Assembly: GCA_937944445.1 (NCBI GenBank)
Contig: CALDYP010000023.1
Span: 1-64,000, forward strand
Direction of reading: 5' to 3'
DNA from: an uncultured Anaerolineae bacterium
GTDB lineage: Bacteria > Chloroflexota > Anaerolineae > Aggregatilineales > Phototrophicaceae
DNA: 64,000 nt
Below the pieces are notes generated by a model, which searched no databases, had not been told where the DNA came from, and saw only the letters and a program-made list of their open reading frames with translations. Below, one piece after another: positions 17,840 through 26,341 of the stretch (position 1 is the stretch's first letter; the number at the start of each line of letters is the position of its first letter). Position numbers and translations under genes: made by a program.

Positions 17840-18517
17840 ATGCCCGCCCAGTTGCCAATGCATCTCGTTCAGCTCGAGTCTCTGCCAAGCGCGCTCGACC
17901 TGCTGCGCTACCTCGCCAAACACCCTGAACGCGCAGCATGGCCAGAGGAAATGATGGACGACCTGCAAATCAGCGAGCGACGCTATGCTAAGGCTATGCG
18001 TCGTCTTGTTACCAACAACTATACTCAAATGCGCTTCGACAATCGGTTCGAGCTGACGCGCAAAGGCGAAGCCGCTGCTGAGGAGCTGGCCGCCTACGAC
18101 GCCGAAGCCCCCTCCAACAGCGCTTCCAAGCAAGGCACGATCCAGCGCAACCTCGTGATTGCCCTGCCGCGTCAGTTGGCCGCTGGCGAACCGGTCGAAG
18201 TCATGGTGGGGTTTGAACCGACATCACATGGTTTTACACCCCCCACTGATGTCGTGCTGCGCTTTGAGGCGTTTCATGCCGACCTGAGCACGCGCGATGA
18301 ACTGATCAAACTCACCCCCACAGCCCAAGTCTGCCGCTTGATGCTCGTCCCGTCGTTTTACGACGCCGTGCGCCTCAAGGTGCAAGTGTTCCAGCTGTCG
18401 GAAGATGGCGAAGACTTGACCGACTGCGGCGGAACTTACATCGATGTAGACGTGGTCACCACCCAGCCGAACAACGTCCTGACCGCCTACAGCAGCCCCA
18501 TCACGTTCAAAATGTAG
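17840..18517 (+). CDS. Winged-helix plus beta-domain protein, unknown function
   Basis: 225 residues. The first about 80 form a plausible winged helix: SALDLLRYLAKHPERAAWP, then LQISERRYAKAMRRLVTN as recognition helix and a RFELTRKGEAAAEEL wing and final helix, comparable to MarR-like folds. The remaining about 110-225 are beta-strand rich (NLVIALPRQLAAGEPVEVMV, VRLKVQVFQL, ending TAYSSPITFKM) and resemble an immunoglobulin-like sandwich. I do not recognise the family. It has its own promoter. A cytoplasmic DNA-binding sensor is one reading; a protein-interaction module is another. Confidence 0.65.
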   Translation: MPAQLPMHLVQLESLPSALDLLRYLAKHPERAAWPEEMMDDLQISERRYAKAMRRLVTNNYTQMRFDNRFELTRKGEAAAEELAAYDAEAPSNSASKQGTIQRNLVIALPRQLAAGEPVEVMVGFEPTSHGFTPPTDVVLRFEAFHADLSTRDELIKLTPTAQVCRLMLVPSFYDAVRLKVQVFQLSEDGEDLTDCGGTYIDVDVVTTQPNNVLTAYSSPITFKM

Positions 18518-18586
18518 GAAAAAGTGGGGGGCACAATCGGTCTAGGTCTAGACGTCCCATTGACTTGCCACGTTCAACGGCTCTCA

Positions 18587-19372
18587 CTACGTCCAGCCAA
18601 AGGGGGCGTTGTCGTCGATGCTGTCGAACGGCAGCGCGCTTTCAGTCGTCATTTGCAGCCCTTGTGTGACCTGCGGCGGCACGTTGACCACGCCGCGCAG
18701 CTCATCGCGCGTATTCAGACGCCGCAGGTCGCTCGCATAGTTGATGCGCCGCGTGGGGCCGCGCAGCACTAACCGCGCCACCCCGCGCGCCACCACGTCT
18801 AGTGGCAGCGGCGACCACTGCCCCAGCCCCAGCCACGACAGCGGCGGCTTCCCGAAGACAGCCCCCACCAAGCGGTAGAAGAACGGACGAGGCGTCCCGC
18901 GCGCGTACACCAACGGCGCGCGCACGATCACCCCATTTAAGCCGATGCGCGCCAGATAGGTCTCGGCCTCACGCTTCGCGCGAACGTACTGTCGGTTGAC
19001 CCACGGCGCGCCCACCACGCTGAACAAGAGGATGTTCGACACGCCATCGCTGATGCACATGTTGGCCACGTTCCGCGCTGAGACCACGTTCAGCCGATGA
19101 TAGGTGAGGCCGCTGCTCGGCTCAGCGACCATGCTGCCCACCGTGTTGATGACCCACGCATGGCCGCGGGCGCGCCCACGCAAACTCGCCGGATCCCACA
19201 CGTCGGCTGCGTGCCAGCGCACACGGTCAGCCAGCACGCCCAGCGTTTTCTCACGCCCCGGGCGCACGAGCAGCGTGACATCTGCGCCCTCGGCCAGCAG
19301 CGCCGACGCCACATTGATGCCAAGAAACGTCTCGCCGCCTGTCACAAGGATACGTGGCTTGGGCGGTATCAT
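18587..19372 (-). CDS. NAD(P)-dependent epimerase/dehydratase-like SDR protein
   Basis: The ATG at 19372 yields MIPPKPRILVTGGETFLG, the extended/atypical SDR glycine motif TGGxxFLG; the frame extends 34 codons upstream without a family-like sequence and was trimmed. About 261 residues. NTVGS is the NAD-binding strand end, LFSVVGA precedes a region where the usual YxxxK appears as YVRAKREAE, and WSPLPLDVVARGVARLV resembles the C-terminal part of NDUFA9/NmrA-like proteins. The substrate is unclear; atypical SDRs of this kind often bind NADP without classical catalysis. It lies just downstream of asnS. Confidence 0.75.
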   Translation of the reverse strand: MIPPKPRILVTGGETFLGINVASALLAEGADVTLLVRPGREKTLGVLADRVRWHAADVWDPASLRGRARGHAWVINTVGSMVAEPSSGLTYHRLNVVSARNVANMCISDGVSNILLFSVVGAPWVNRQYVRAKREAETYLARIGLNGVIVRAPLVYARGTPRPFFYRLVGAVFGKPPLSWLGLGQWSPLPLDVVARGVARLVLRGPTRRINYASDLRRLNTRDELRGVVNVPPQVTQGLQMTTESALPFDSIDDNAPFGWT

Positions 19373-19401
19373 CAGCGGTATCCTGCCTGAGTGCCCATCC
19401 C

Positions 19402-20739
19402 TTAAGGATAGCTGCGGTTCAACAGGCGCGCGTAAGGGATCGTCTCGCGCACGTGGGGCAGGCCGCAAATCCACGCCACAGTGCGCTCAAGGCCTTGACC
19501 GAATCCGGCGTGCGGCACGCTCCCAAAGCGGCGCAGCTCCAGATACCACTTGTAGTTTTCAACCGGCAGCTTGTGATCTTGGATGCGTTGCAGCAGCAGC
19601 GCTTCATCGTGGATACGCTCGCTGCCGCCGCAAATCTCCCCGTAGCCCTCTGGGGCAAGCAGGTCGACGCTGCGGCAGCGATCAGGCTGCCCCTCCACTG
19701 GCTGCATGTAGAAGGCCTTCACGGCTGTCGGATAGTGGTAGACGAACAGGGGGCGGTCGTATAACTGGGTGAGCGCCGTTTCATGCGGGCTGCCGAAGTC
19801 GTCCCCGCGCACGATCTTGAGCAGTTCCTTCTGTTCGGGGTCGGTCGCCTCGGCGTGAAGCTGCTCAAGTTTATCGACAGCCTCATCATAGCTGATGCGC
19901 GGGAACGGCCCCACCACCCGCTCCAGCGCGGTCACATCCCGCTCGATGATCGCCAGCTCCTGCCGGTTCTTGGCCAGCACGCGCTCTACGATGTAGCACT
20001 GCAAGCGCTCTTCGAGATCCATCAACTCCTCAAGCGAGCAAAACGCCAGCTCCGGCTCCAGCATCCAGAATTCGATCAAGTGGCGGCGCGTCTTGCTCTT
20101 CTCCGCGCGGAAGGTCGGCCCAAAGCAGTACACGCGCCCGAAGGCGGCCATGTTCGCCTCGTTGTAAAGCTGCCCCGTCTGCGCCATGTAGGCCGGCTCG
20201 CCGAAGTAGTCAATCTCGAACAGTGACGTTGTATCCTCGCCAGCAGATGGCGTGATGATGGGCGTGTCCATCAGCATGATGTGATTGTCGTCCATGAAGT
20301 CGCGCATCGCCTTGATGATCGTGGCGCGAATGCGCAAGATCGCCCACTGCCGATTGCTGCGAATCCACAGGTGACGGTTGTCCATCAAGAACTCTGTGCC
20401 GTGCTCTTTTGGGGTGATCGGGTAGTCGATTGCTTGTTGGATGAGCTTAACACTCGTCACGGCAATTTCAAAGCCAGCTGGGAAGCCCTGCGCGCGTTCA
20501 TCGGCCTTCACCACACCCGTAACCACCACCGATGATTCTTGCGTCAGCGCCTTTGCCAGCTCAAACTGATCCTCAGGCAGATCATCGCGGAAAGCGACAC
20601 ACTGCACCTGCCCCGTGCCATCGCGCAGGCGGATGAAGTGCAGCTTGCCCTTGCCGGTTTTCGCGTATACCCAGCCGCGCAGTTCCACTTCCTGCCCCAC
20701 ATGGCTGGCGATATGTTCAATCATAGTGACGGTCGCCAC
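19402..20739 (-). CDS. asnS: Asparaginyl-tRNA synthetase
   Basis: Class II synthetase charging tRNA-Asn. The GTG at 20739 is preferred because AAGGA sits about 9-10 nt upstream; ATG at 20724 is an alternative. The N-terminal OB anticodon-binding domain has VELRGWVYAKTGKGKLHFI. The catalytic domain contains GPTFRAEKSKTRRHLIEFWM (motif 2, asparagine type), the AQTGQLYNEA substrate loop and RFGSVPHAGFGQGLERTVAW (motif 3). Length of 445 is normal. An extended -10 (TGTTATAAT, minus strand, 20774-20782) precedes it. A direct AsnRS suggests Asn-tRNA need not be made by transamidation. Confidence 0.94.
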   Translation of the reverse strand: MATVTMIEHIASHVGQEVELRGWVYAKTGKGKLHFIRLRDGTGQVQCVAFRDDLPEDQFELAKALTQESSVVVTGVVKADERAQGFPAGFEIAVTSVKLIQQAIDYPITPKEHGTEFLMDNRHLWIRSNRQWAILRIRATIIKAMRDFMDDNHIMLMDTPIITPSAGEDTTSLFEIDYFGEPAYMAQTGQLYNEANMAAFGRVYCFGPTFRAEKSKTRRHLIEFWMLEPELAFCSLEELMDLEERLQCYIVERVLAKNRQELAIIERDVTALERVVGPFPRISYDEAVDKLEQLHAEATDPEQKELLKIVRGDDFGSPHETALTQLYDRPLFVYHYPTAVKAFYMQPVEGQPDRCRSVDLLAPEGYGEICGGSERIHDEALLLQRIQDHKLPVENYKWYLELRRFGSVPHAGFGQGLERTVAWICGLPHVRETIPYARLLNRSYP

Positions 20740-20773
20740 GTTTGCTCGTCCTTGTGTGATAACCAATAGATTA

Positions 20774-20782
20774 ATTATAACA
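20774..20782 (-). promoter_or_regulatory. Extended -10 element for asnS
   Basis: Reading the minus strand, TGTTATAAT is a perfect extended -10 placed 35 nt before the asnS start. No clear -35 is present. The same gap also carries a plus-strand TATAAT at 20816-20821 for the next gene. Confidence 0.5.
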
Positions 20783-20901
20783 TGCTGGACAGTATGCCAT
20801 GAGAGATAAAACGACTATAATAAGCACAAAATACTTTGTTAACGCATTCATGATAGAGATTGTGTAGAGCAACGGTAAAAAAACTTCTTTGGGAGGTCGT
20901 T

Positions 20902-21222
20902 ATGGACAACAAAAACTACCATGTACAGTATCTCGACGTCACCAGCCAGTATTGGACGCCGCGCGAGGGCTATGCAGGCGGGGATCACCTGCTCACTGCG
21001 CTGCAGAACGGCTGGGAGATCACCGACTGCGTGCAGGAACTGGTGTGGTACACGGGCGCGCGCTGCGTGTCAATCTACCACTTCACACTTCAGCGCAAAG
21101 GCGAAACGATGATCATGCCAGTGGTCAACAACCCGTATGTTGAACGTTTTATCGCGCATTCTCAGCTCAAAGTTCGGCGCAAAGTGACTCAAGCTCCTGC
21201 TGATGAGCAGGCTAGCGCTTAG
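20902..21222 (+). CDS. Small conserved-looking protein of unknown function
   Basis: The ATG at 20902 follows GGGAGG at ideal spacing; the open frame extends 14 codons further but without a site. The 106-residue product has alternating strands and one helix: YHVQYLDVTSQYW, GGDHLLTALQNGWEI, SIYHFTLQRKGETMIMPVV and NPYVERFI, then a charged tail. It has no signal peptide or membrane segment. The compact helix-sheet pattern hints at a small ligand- or RNA-binding fold but I do not recognise it. TATAAT at 20816-20821 is the likely -10. Confidence 0.7.
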   Translation: MDNKNYHVQYLDVTSQYWTPREGYAGGDHLLTALQNGWEITDCVQELVWYTGARCVSIYHFTLQRKGETMIMPVVNNPYVERFIAHSQLKVRRKVTQAPADEQASA

Positions 21223-21226
21223 GGCC

Positions 21227-22135
21227 TCAAGGCAGAGTGTAGCGCGATAAAAAGTCCCACAGCAGCCGTGTCGCGTTGATGCTGCCATCATCGCGTCCCC
21301 CCGTGCGGCTGGCACGGTTGGGCCGTGGCGTGCCCGGCCAAGTGTGCCCAATCTCGGCCCCGGTGATTAAGATCACTTCCGCATCTTGGGCGCACTGCTC
21401 AAAACGGACGCCCAACTCGAAGGGCGGTTCTGCATTCGCCGCGTCAACGCACCCGTTGCGAGCTGTCCACGCTAGCAGCCATTCGCTCACGCTTGGCAGC
21501 AGCAGCCTTGCCCCCTCAAATGGAACCACACGATCCGCTAGGCCGTGCAGCGCCATCACTGGCACGGGGCGCTCTGGCGCACAACCGCCGGGAATATCGG
21601 CAAACGCGCCGGCCACCGTCCCAAACGCAGCGATGCGATCTGAGCGCTCACACGCGAGGCGATGCGCCATGCCACCCCCCATTGAGAAACCGACCACGTA
21701 CACGCGCTGCGCGTCCACACACCACTTAGACGAGACATCTTCTAGCAGCGCATCGAAGAACCGAACATCCCGATCACTGTCACCACGGCGCAGCACGCTC
21801 GTGCCGTTATACCATTGGGTTGGCCGCTCCGACCCGCGTGGGTAGACCACAATGACCCCCTGCTCATCCGCCAGCGGGTTGAAGTTCGACATGCTCATGA
21901 TGTTCTCAGGAGACGAGCCAAAGCCGTGAAACACGAACAAGAGCGGCATTGCCTGCTGCCCGTCGTAGGCGACTGGGACGTACGCCAAGTAGGAGCGCTC
22001 ACGCCCGTCCACTACGAGCGACACTTCTATCACACCCGTTGCGGCAGGGCGATTGCAGGCCCGCGCAACCGGTTCAGACGCAGCGCCCGACGACACAATC
22101 AGGAGGCAGATAATCCCAACGAGAAAGCAACGCAT
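21227..22135 (-). CDS. Secreted PHB-depolymerase/feruloyl-esterase-like alpha/beta hydrolase
   Basis: 302 residues with a signal peptide (CFLVGIICLLIVSSGAAS). The alpha/beta-hydrolase core shows LLFVFHGFGSSPENIM for the oxyanion region, the nucleophile elbow GFSMGGGMAH, an acid near HGLADRVVPFEG, and the catalytic His in GAEIGHTWPG. This is the LpqC/poly(3-hydroxybutyrate) depolymerase family, whose members also include feruloyl and acetyl-xylan esterases, so the true ester substrate is uncertain. The six or so Cys outside suggest disulfides. It is convergent with the small unknown gene, 4 nt apart. Confidence 0.85.
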   Translation of the reverse strand: MRCFLVGIICLLIVSSGAASEPVARACNRPAATGVIEVSLVVDGRERSYLAYVPVAYDGQQAMPLLFVFHGFGSSPENIMSMSNFNPLADEQGVIVVYPRGSERPTQWYNGTSVLRRGDSDRDVRFFDALLEDVSSKWCVDAQRVYVVGFSMGGGMAHRLACERSDRIAAFGTVAGAFADIPGGCAPERPVPVMALHGLADRVVPFEGARLLLPSVSEWLLAWTARNGCVDAANAEPPFELGVRFEQCAQDAEVILITGAEIGHTWPGTPRPNRASRTGGRDDGSINATRLLWDFLSRYTLP

Positions 22136-22207
22136 CAGCGCTCCAACGTGGCTCGGTTAAATTTTCAATATGCTACTGAAAGAGACTGAAAACGGCCTAA
22201 GTGTCGG

Positions 22208-23287
22208 TTAAGTGCTGGCTTCAGGCGTGCCGCGCCGCAGTTCCGCCTCTGGAACCGCAAAGATCATGCGCCCGGCGTCGCGTTCGATGAGCTTGGTCAC
22301 GCGCACATCCAGCACACGATCCATGTACTGGCGGCCATTCTCTACGACGACCATCGTGCCATCGTCGAGGTAACCCACCCCTTGATTGACGTCTTTGCCC
22401 TCTTGGATGATGCGAATGGCGAAGCTCTCGCCCGGGATGTACATCGCGCGCAGCGACTTGGCCAATTGGTTGATGTTCAGCACTTGGACATCTTGCAGTT
22501 CTGCCACTTGGCCGAGGTTGTAATCGTTGGTGATGATCGCCGCTTGCATCTGCACAGCCAGCGCCACCAGCTTATTATCCACCTCGGTGATATCCTCAAA
22601 GTCGTCTTCCACCATGCGCACGGCCACCGAGTCGATGCGCTGCAAGCGCTTTAACACGTCCAGACCATGCCGCCCACGATTGCGACGCAGTTGATCCGAC
22701 GAATCTGCCACGCGGTGCAACTCGTTCATCACGAAGCGCGGAACGATCAACGTGCCGCCTAAGAAGTTCGTCTCCGCCACGCCGACGATGCGCCCATCGA
22801 TCAGCACGCTCGTGTCCAAGATCAGCTTGCGCCCAGCTTGGGCCGCAGCCAAGCGCACGCTGGAGCGGTTCATCCGCTCGCTCATCATGTCCAAAATTTC
22901 ACGATGCCGAATGCCGAACGTCGTCAACCCCAAGTACGCCCCCACTAGCGACAGCAAACTAGGCAGCACCACCCCGAACGGCTCCGGCAGCAGCGACAGC
23001 GGATACGCCAGCAGCAGCGTCAGCGAGAGGCCAACCGCCGCCCCCACCAGCGACAGCATCAAGCGTTCCACTGGCAGCTCATTTAGCGTCCGCACCCCCC
23101 AGCGCACAGGGTGCACGGTGATGTATGGGGTCACAATCAGCCCAAACAACACGCCTGTCAAACCGAACACCACCGCGCTGCTGGTCGCATCAAGGCTCAC
23201 GATGCTGCTCACATCGCTGCCCAACCGAGCGCCAGCAATCCCGATGACGATCATGCCAATCAAGCGTGACAGGAAGTCAAATGTCAT
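22208..23287 (-). CDS. PIN/TRAM domain membrane protein (YacL family)
   Basis: The ATG at 23287 follows GGAG by 10 nt; the 14-codon upstream extension was dropped. About 359 residues: four N-terminal transmembrane helices (about 8-130), then a PIN nuclease domain starting RKLILDTSVLIDGRIV with further acidic residues (FVMNELHRVADSSD, AIITNDYNLG), and a C-terminal TRAM domain (VNQGVGYLDDGTMVVVENG) for RNA binding. YacL-type proteins are membrane-bound putative RNases of Gram-positive-like genomes, target unknown. Confidence 0.9.
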   Translation of the reverse strand: MTFDFLSRLIGMIVIGIAGARLGSDVSSIVSLDATSSAVVFGLTGVLFGLIVTPYITVHPVRWGVRTLNELPVERLMLSLVGAAVGLSLTLLLAYPLSLLPEPFGVVLPSLLSLVGAYLGLTTFGIRHREILDMMSERMNRSSVRLAAAQAGRKLILDTSVLIDGRIVGVAETNFLGGTLIVPRFVMNELHRVADSSDQLRRNRGRHGLDVLKRLQRIDSVAVRMVEDDFEDITEVDNKLVALAVQMQAAIITNDYNLGQVAELQDVQVLNINQLAKSLRAMYIPGESFAIRIIQEGKDVNQGVGYLDDGTMVVVENGRQYMDRVLDVRVTKLIERDAGRMIFAVPEAELRRGTPEAST

Positions 23288-23554
23288 GAACAGGTTTCTC
23301 CAAGGGGGTCGTCTCGTACCGAATCTCAACCATATGCCTTGCTTCAGTACGCTGGCCAGCTATTCCCCAATATGCTGCAAACGCTAGACTGCTCAGCAGC
23401 GTGCAAGCATTTCAACCACCCAGCAGCTAGCTTAAACAAGCCTATTGTAACGGAACTGTGTGTGAGAAAACACCGTAAGAATTGCGACGATCTTTCAATG
23501 GGATATGAATCCAACGTGGGCAGCTTTGTGTACATTCAAATACCCTCTCAATTC

Positions 23555-23653
23555 AAAGATAAACAGACAGTCGCGGCGAGCGCTCAAGCACTCGGCTAGG
23601 GCGCGCCCCCTGAAGGGGCTGGATGAGTCCTCTGTTCGAATTTAGACACTCCC
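23555..23653. repeat. MITE-like element, truncated second copy
   Basis: Shares AAAGATAAACAGACAGTC with the left part of the 13.7-kb copy, one internal unit (CACTCGGCTA to CCCCCTGAAGGGG) and a 33-bp right end (23621-23653) differing at one position. The last 10 bp of the left terminus are missing, and one of the two internal direct repeats plus the centre is absent, as expected for deletion between the repeats. The surrounding 23288-23668 gap holds nothing else I recognise. Confidence 0.72.
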
Positions 23654-23668
23654 TTAATTCATTCTTCA

Positions 23669-23698
23669 TTGACAAGATGAGAAAATATGTTCTACAAT
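23669..23698 (+). promoter_or_regulatory. Strong sigma-70-type promoter for an intergenic transcript
   Basis: A perfect TTGACA, an 18-nt spacer and TACAAT. It is the best -35/-10 pair noticed in the window and lies directly after the truncated repeat. It predicts a start near 23705 and faces the terminator at 23804-23834 with no open reading frame of note between. Confidence 0.65.
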
Positions 23699-23704
23699 TG
23701 ATGG

Positions 23705-23834
23705 CAATAATCAAGAGATCTAACTGTTGAGAGCCAAGCCACAGCTGTAACGCTGCCGACATCGCAGCGAAGTAACGATCACAATCAACCCCTTCAGGCG
23801 AAGGCCGCGTCCCGCGCGGCTTTTTTCTTTTTTT
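23705..23834 (+). ncRNA. Candidate small RNA or attenuator leader
   Basis: The segment runs from the predicted start of the TTGACA/TACAAT promoter to a strong intrinsic terminator. It contains a perfect 6-bp hairpin (CGCTGC at 23751-23756 with GCAGCG at 23764-23769), a second CCTTC/GAAGG hairpin (23791-23804) and the terminator stem. It matches no RNA family I can recall (not SRP, tmRNA, RNase P, or a recognised riboswitch). The next gene starts 130 nt after the terminator and has a possible promoter of its own (TACAAT at 23881), favouring an independent RNA of about 125 nt over an attenuator. Confidence 0.5.
23804..23834 (+). terminator. Intrinsic terminator of the small RNA candidate
   Basis: GCCGCG (23804-23809), a 5-nt loop and CGCGGC (23815-23820), followed directly by TTTTTTC and a further run of T. 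This is a textbook Rho-independent terminator with no plus-strand gene immediately upstream. Confidence 0.85.
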
Positions 23835-23967
23835 CAAATAGGCATGAAAGCGCTACCTGTGAGCATCCCCACTCGTGATGTACAATCACCTTGAGGGTTC
23901 GCGCTGCTAGAGCTGATAAGATGCGAGCAAGCAGTGCGCTGGACGATTGACAACTAAGGATGCGAGC

Positions 23968-25164
23968 ATGAAGCGCGTTCTATTTCTAATGTCAGACACT
24001 GGTGGGGGCCACCGCGCTGCCGCCGAGGCCATCCGCGATGCGCTGACGCTGCGCTATGGGGAAGACCAAGTAAGCTGCACCTTGATTGATGTCTTCCGCG
24101 CCAGCCGCTTTCCCATGAACTACATGCCCGAGTTCTACCCGTGGCTGATCAACCACAGCAAGCGCAGTTGGGCGCTGGGATACAAGCTTTCCAACACGCG
24201 CCGCCGCGCTGATTTGCTCTCGCAGTCCATGTATCTGACCAATCGGCGGCGGTTCAAGAAATTGTTCGCCACCCACCCAGTCGATGTCATCGTCAGCGTT
24301 CACTCAGTGATCACACGGCCTACCCTGCGCGCGCTCTACTCGTTCCCAACCCGTCCCCCCTACCTGACCGTCGTTACCGATCTAGTGACAACCCATCACT
24401 TCTGGTACGACCGCCGCACAGACCGCTGTTTCGTCCCGACACAAGCCGCCTACGACCGTGGGTTAGAAGCGCGCATGCGGCCAGAGCAGATGCGCATCAC
24501 CGGCTTGCCGGTTGACCCACGCTTCATGCAGCGCCTTACCGACAAAGCCGAGGCACGCGCTGAGCTAGGCTGGGACGCGCAGTTGCCCGCTGTGCTGATG
24601 GTAGCAGGAGGCGACGGCATGGGGCGCTTGTTCGAGACAGCGCGCGCGCTCGATGTCCTGCCGCAGCCGTTCCAGATGGCCGTGGTTGCCGGGCGCAACA
24701 AGCCGCTCAAAGAGCGCCTAGACGCCGCCTCGTGGTCACACCCTATTCACACTTACCCGTTCGTGCGCAACATGCCAACGCTCATGGCCGCCGCCGACAT
24801 CTTGGTGACGAAAGCCGGCCCTGCCACCATCACCGAGGCCGCCATCGCAGGCCTGCCGATGATCCTGAGCGACGCCATCCCCGGCCAAGAGGACGGCAAC
24901 GTCACCTACGTGATCGAGTCCCAAGCGGGGGCTTACTGCCCGAAGCCCGCGTTGGTGGCGGAAACCGTGGCCCAATGGCTGCACGAAGGGCCAGACGCCT
25001 TGCGCCAGCGCAGCGAGAACGCGCGGCGCATCGCCAACCCGAACGCCGTGTGGGACATCGCCGACGAAGTCTGGGAGTGGGCGCATCACGGGCCAATCGC
25101 CACCCCTTCAAGGTCGCTGCTGCGGCGCGGCGCTCAAGTGCTGCGGCGGCGCAGCCGTCTGTAG
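23968..25164 (+). CDS. Glycolipid-type glycosyltransferase (MGDG synthase/UgtP-like, GT28)
   Basis: The ATG at 23968 has AAGGA 7 nt upstream; a TTG seven codons earlier was rejected. 398 residues. The N-terminal domain opens with LFLMSDTGGGHRAAAEAI, the MGDG synthase N-terminal signature including the GGGH loop, and the C-terminal half is GT28-like (VMVAGGDGMGRL, TKAGPATITEAAIAGLPMIL, PGQEDGN). Such enzymes transfer glucose or galactose from UDP-sugars to diacylglycerol at the membrane. The donor and acceptor are inferred from the family. The nucleotidyltransferase gene follows within 42 nt. Confidence 0.87.
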   Translation: MKRVLFLMSDTGGGHRAAAEAIRDALTLRYGEDQVSCTLIDVFRASRFPMNYMPEFYPWLINHSKRSWALGYKLSNTRRRADLLSQSMYLTNRRRFKKLFATHPVDVIVSVHSVITRPTLRALYSFPTRPPYLTVVTDLVTTHHFWYDRRTDRCFVPTQAAYDRGLEARMRPEQMRITGLPVDPRFMQRLTDKAEARAELGWDAQLPAVLMVAGGDGMGRLFETARALDVLPQPFQMAVVAGRNKPLKERLDAASWSHPIHTYPFVRNMPTLMAAADILVTKAGPATITEAAIAGLPMILSDAIPGQEDGNVTYVIESQAGAYCPKPALVAETVAQWLHEGPDALRQRSENARRIANPNAVWDIADEVWEWAHHGPIATPSRSLLRRGAQVLRRRSRL

Positions 25165-25206
25165 CACCTATCAGATCTTTTCTACCTTATGTAAGGAGCT
25201 TTGCAC

Positions 25207-26280
25207 ATGAAAGCAATCATTCTGGCAGCAGGACAGGGAACACGACTGCGGCCTGTCACGCTGACTATGCCCAAACCGCTCGTGCCCGTCGCCAACAAGT
25301 GGCTCATCGCCTACGCGATTGACGTGCTCAAAGGCGCTGGCCTGAACGAAATCGGCATCGTCGTCAACAGCCCTGATTCGTCAATTGTGACCGCCCTCGG
25401 CCACGGCGAAAAGCTCGGCGTCAAGTTGACGTACATCATTCAAGCCGAGCAGAAGGGGCTGGCGCACGCCATCGGGCTGGCGCAAGACTTCGTGGGCGAT
25501 GAGCCGTTCAGCGTCTTCCTCGGCGATAACATCTTCCAAGACAACATGCAGCCGCTGCTGACGAACTTCGCTAGCAGTAGCGCCGAGGCAGTCGTGGTAC
25601 TGGGCGAAGTGCCCGACCCGTCGCGCTTCGGCATCGCTGTTCTAGAGGACAACCGCATCAAAGGCGTCGTCGAGAAGCCCAAAGACCCGCCCTCGAACTT
25701 GGCCATTGCCGGGGTTTATCTCTTCCGCAGCTCGATCTTCGACGCCATCCGCGCGGTCAAACCGAGCTGGCGCAACGAGCTTGAGATCACCGACGCCATC
25801 CAAGTGCTGATCGACAGCGGCAAGTCAGTCGAGCCATACCTGCTGAACGGCTGGTGGATCGACGCGGGCAAACCCGACCCGATCATCTTGGCCAACCAGC
25901 TTGTGTTAGAGGCGCTGCCCTATACGCCCCCGCCCGACAACGGGGATCGCATCATCGGCGATTGTGACGTGTCGCATCGTGTCGTGCTCGGGCAAGACAG
26001 CAAGATCATCGACAGCGTCGTGCGCGGCCCGGTCATCATCGGCGATAACACGGTCATTCAAGGCAGCTACATCGGGCCGTATACCTCCGTCGGCAACAAC
26101 TGCCGCATCACCGGCAGCGAGATCGAAGCGAGCATCGTCATGGACAACTGCGTCATCACCAACATCAGCGGGCGCATCGACCGCAGCCTGCTCGCCCACA
26201 ACGCGCAGCTGCTCTCCACTACGCGCATGCCCAAGACGAACCGCTTCGTGCTCGCTGAAAACACCTATGTAGAAATGTGA
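25207..26280 (+). CDS. Sugar-1-phosphate nucleotidyltransferase (RmlA long form-like)
   Basis: The ATG at 25207 follows AAGGAG by 8 nt. 357 residues. The N-terminal nucleotidyltransferase domain has ILAAGQGTRLRPVTLTMPKP, FLGDNIF, GVVEKPKDPP and WWIDAGKPD, matching glucose-1-phosphate thymidylyltransferases of the long archaeal/Actinobacteria-like type. The C-terminal about 110 residues form a left-handed beta-helix of hexapeptide-like turns (VVRGPVIIGDNTVIQGSYIG). The product is probably dTDP-glucose or UDP-glucose; no rmlB, C or D is in the window. It lies directly behind the glycosyltransferase and ends at a terminator. Confidence 0.88.
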   Translation: MKAIILAAGQGTRLRPVTLTMPKPLVPVANKWLIAYAIDVLKGAGLNEIGIVVNSPDSSIVTALGHGEKLGVKLTYIIQAEQKGLAHAIGLAQDFVGDEPFSVFLGDNIFQDNMQPLLTNFASSSAEAVVVLGEVPDPSRFGIAVLEDNRIKGVVEKPKDPPSNLAIAGVYLFRSSIFDAIRAVKPSWRNELEITDAIQVLIDSGKSVEPYLLNGWWIDAGKPDPIILANQLVLEALPYTPPPDNGDRIIGDCDVSHRVVLGQDSKIIDSVVRGPVIIGDNTVIQGSYIGPYTSVGNNCRITGSEIEASIVMDNCVITNISGRIDRSLLAHNAQLLSTTRMPKTNRFVLAENTYVEM

Positions 26281-26290
26281 TTCCGTCCAA

Positions 26291-26319
26291 GCCCTTACGT
26301 CTCGTGAGGGCCTTTTTTA
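26291..26319 (+). terminator. Intrinsic terminator after nucleotidyltransferase
   Basis: GCCCTTACG, loop TCT and CGTGAGGGC form a 9-bp stem with one G-T pair, followed by CTTTTTTAT. It closes the glycosyltransferase-nucleotidyltransferase unit. Confidence 0.88.
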
Positions 26320-26341
26320 TATCTTTCACAGGGAGGTCAAC

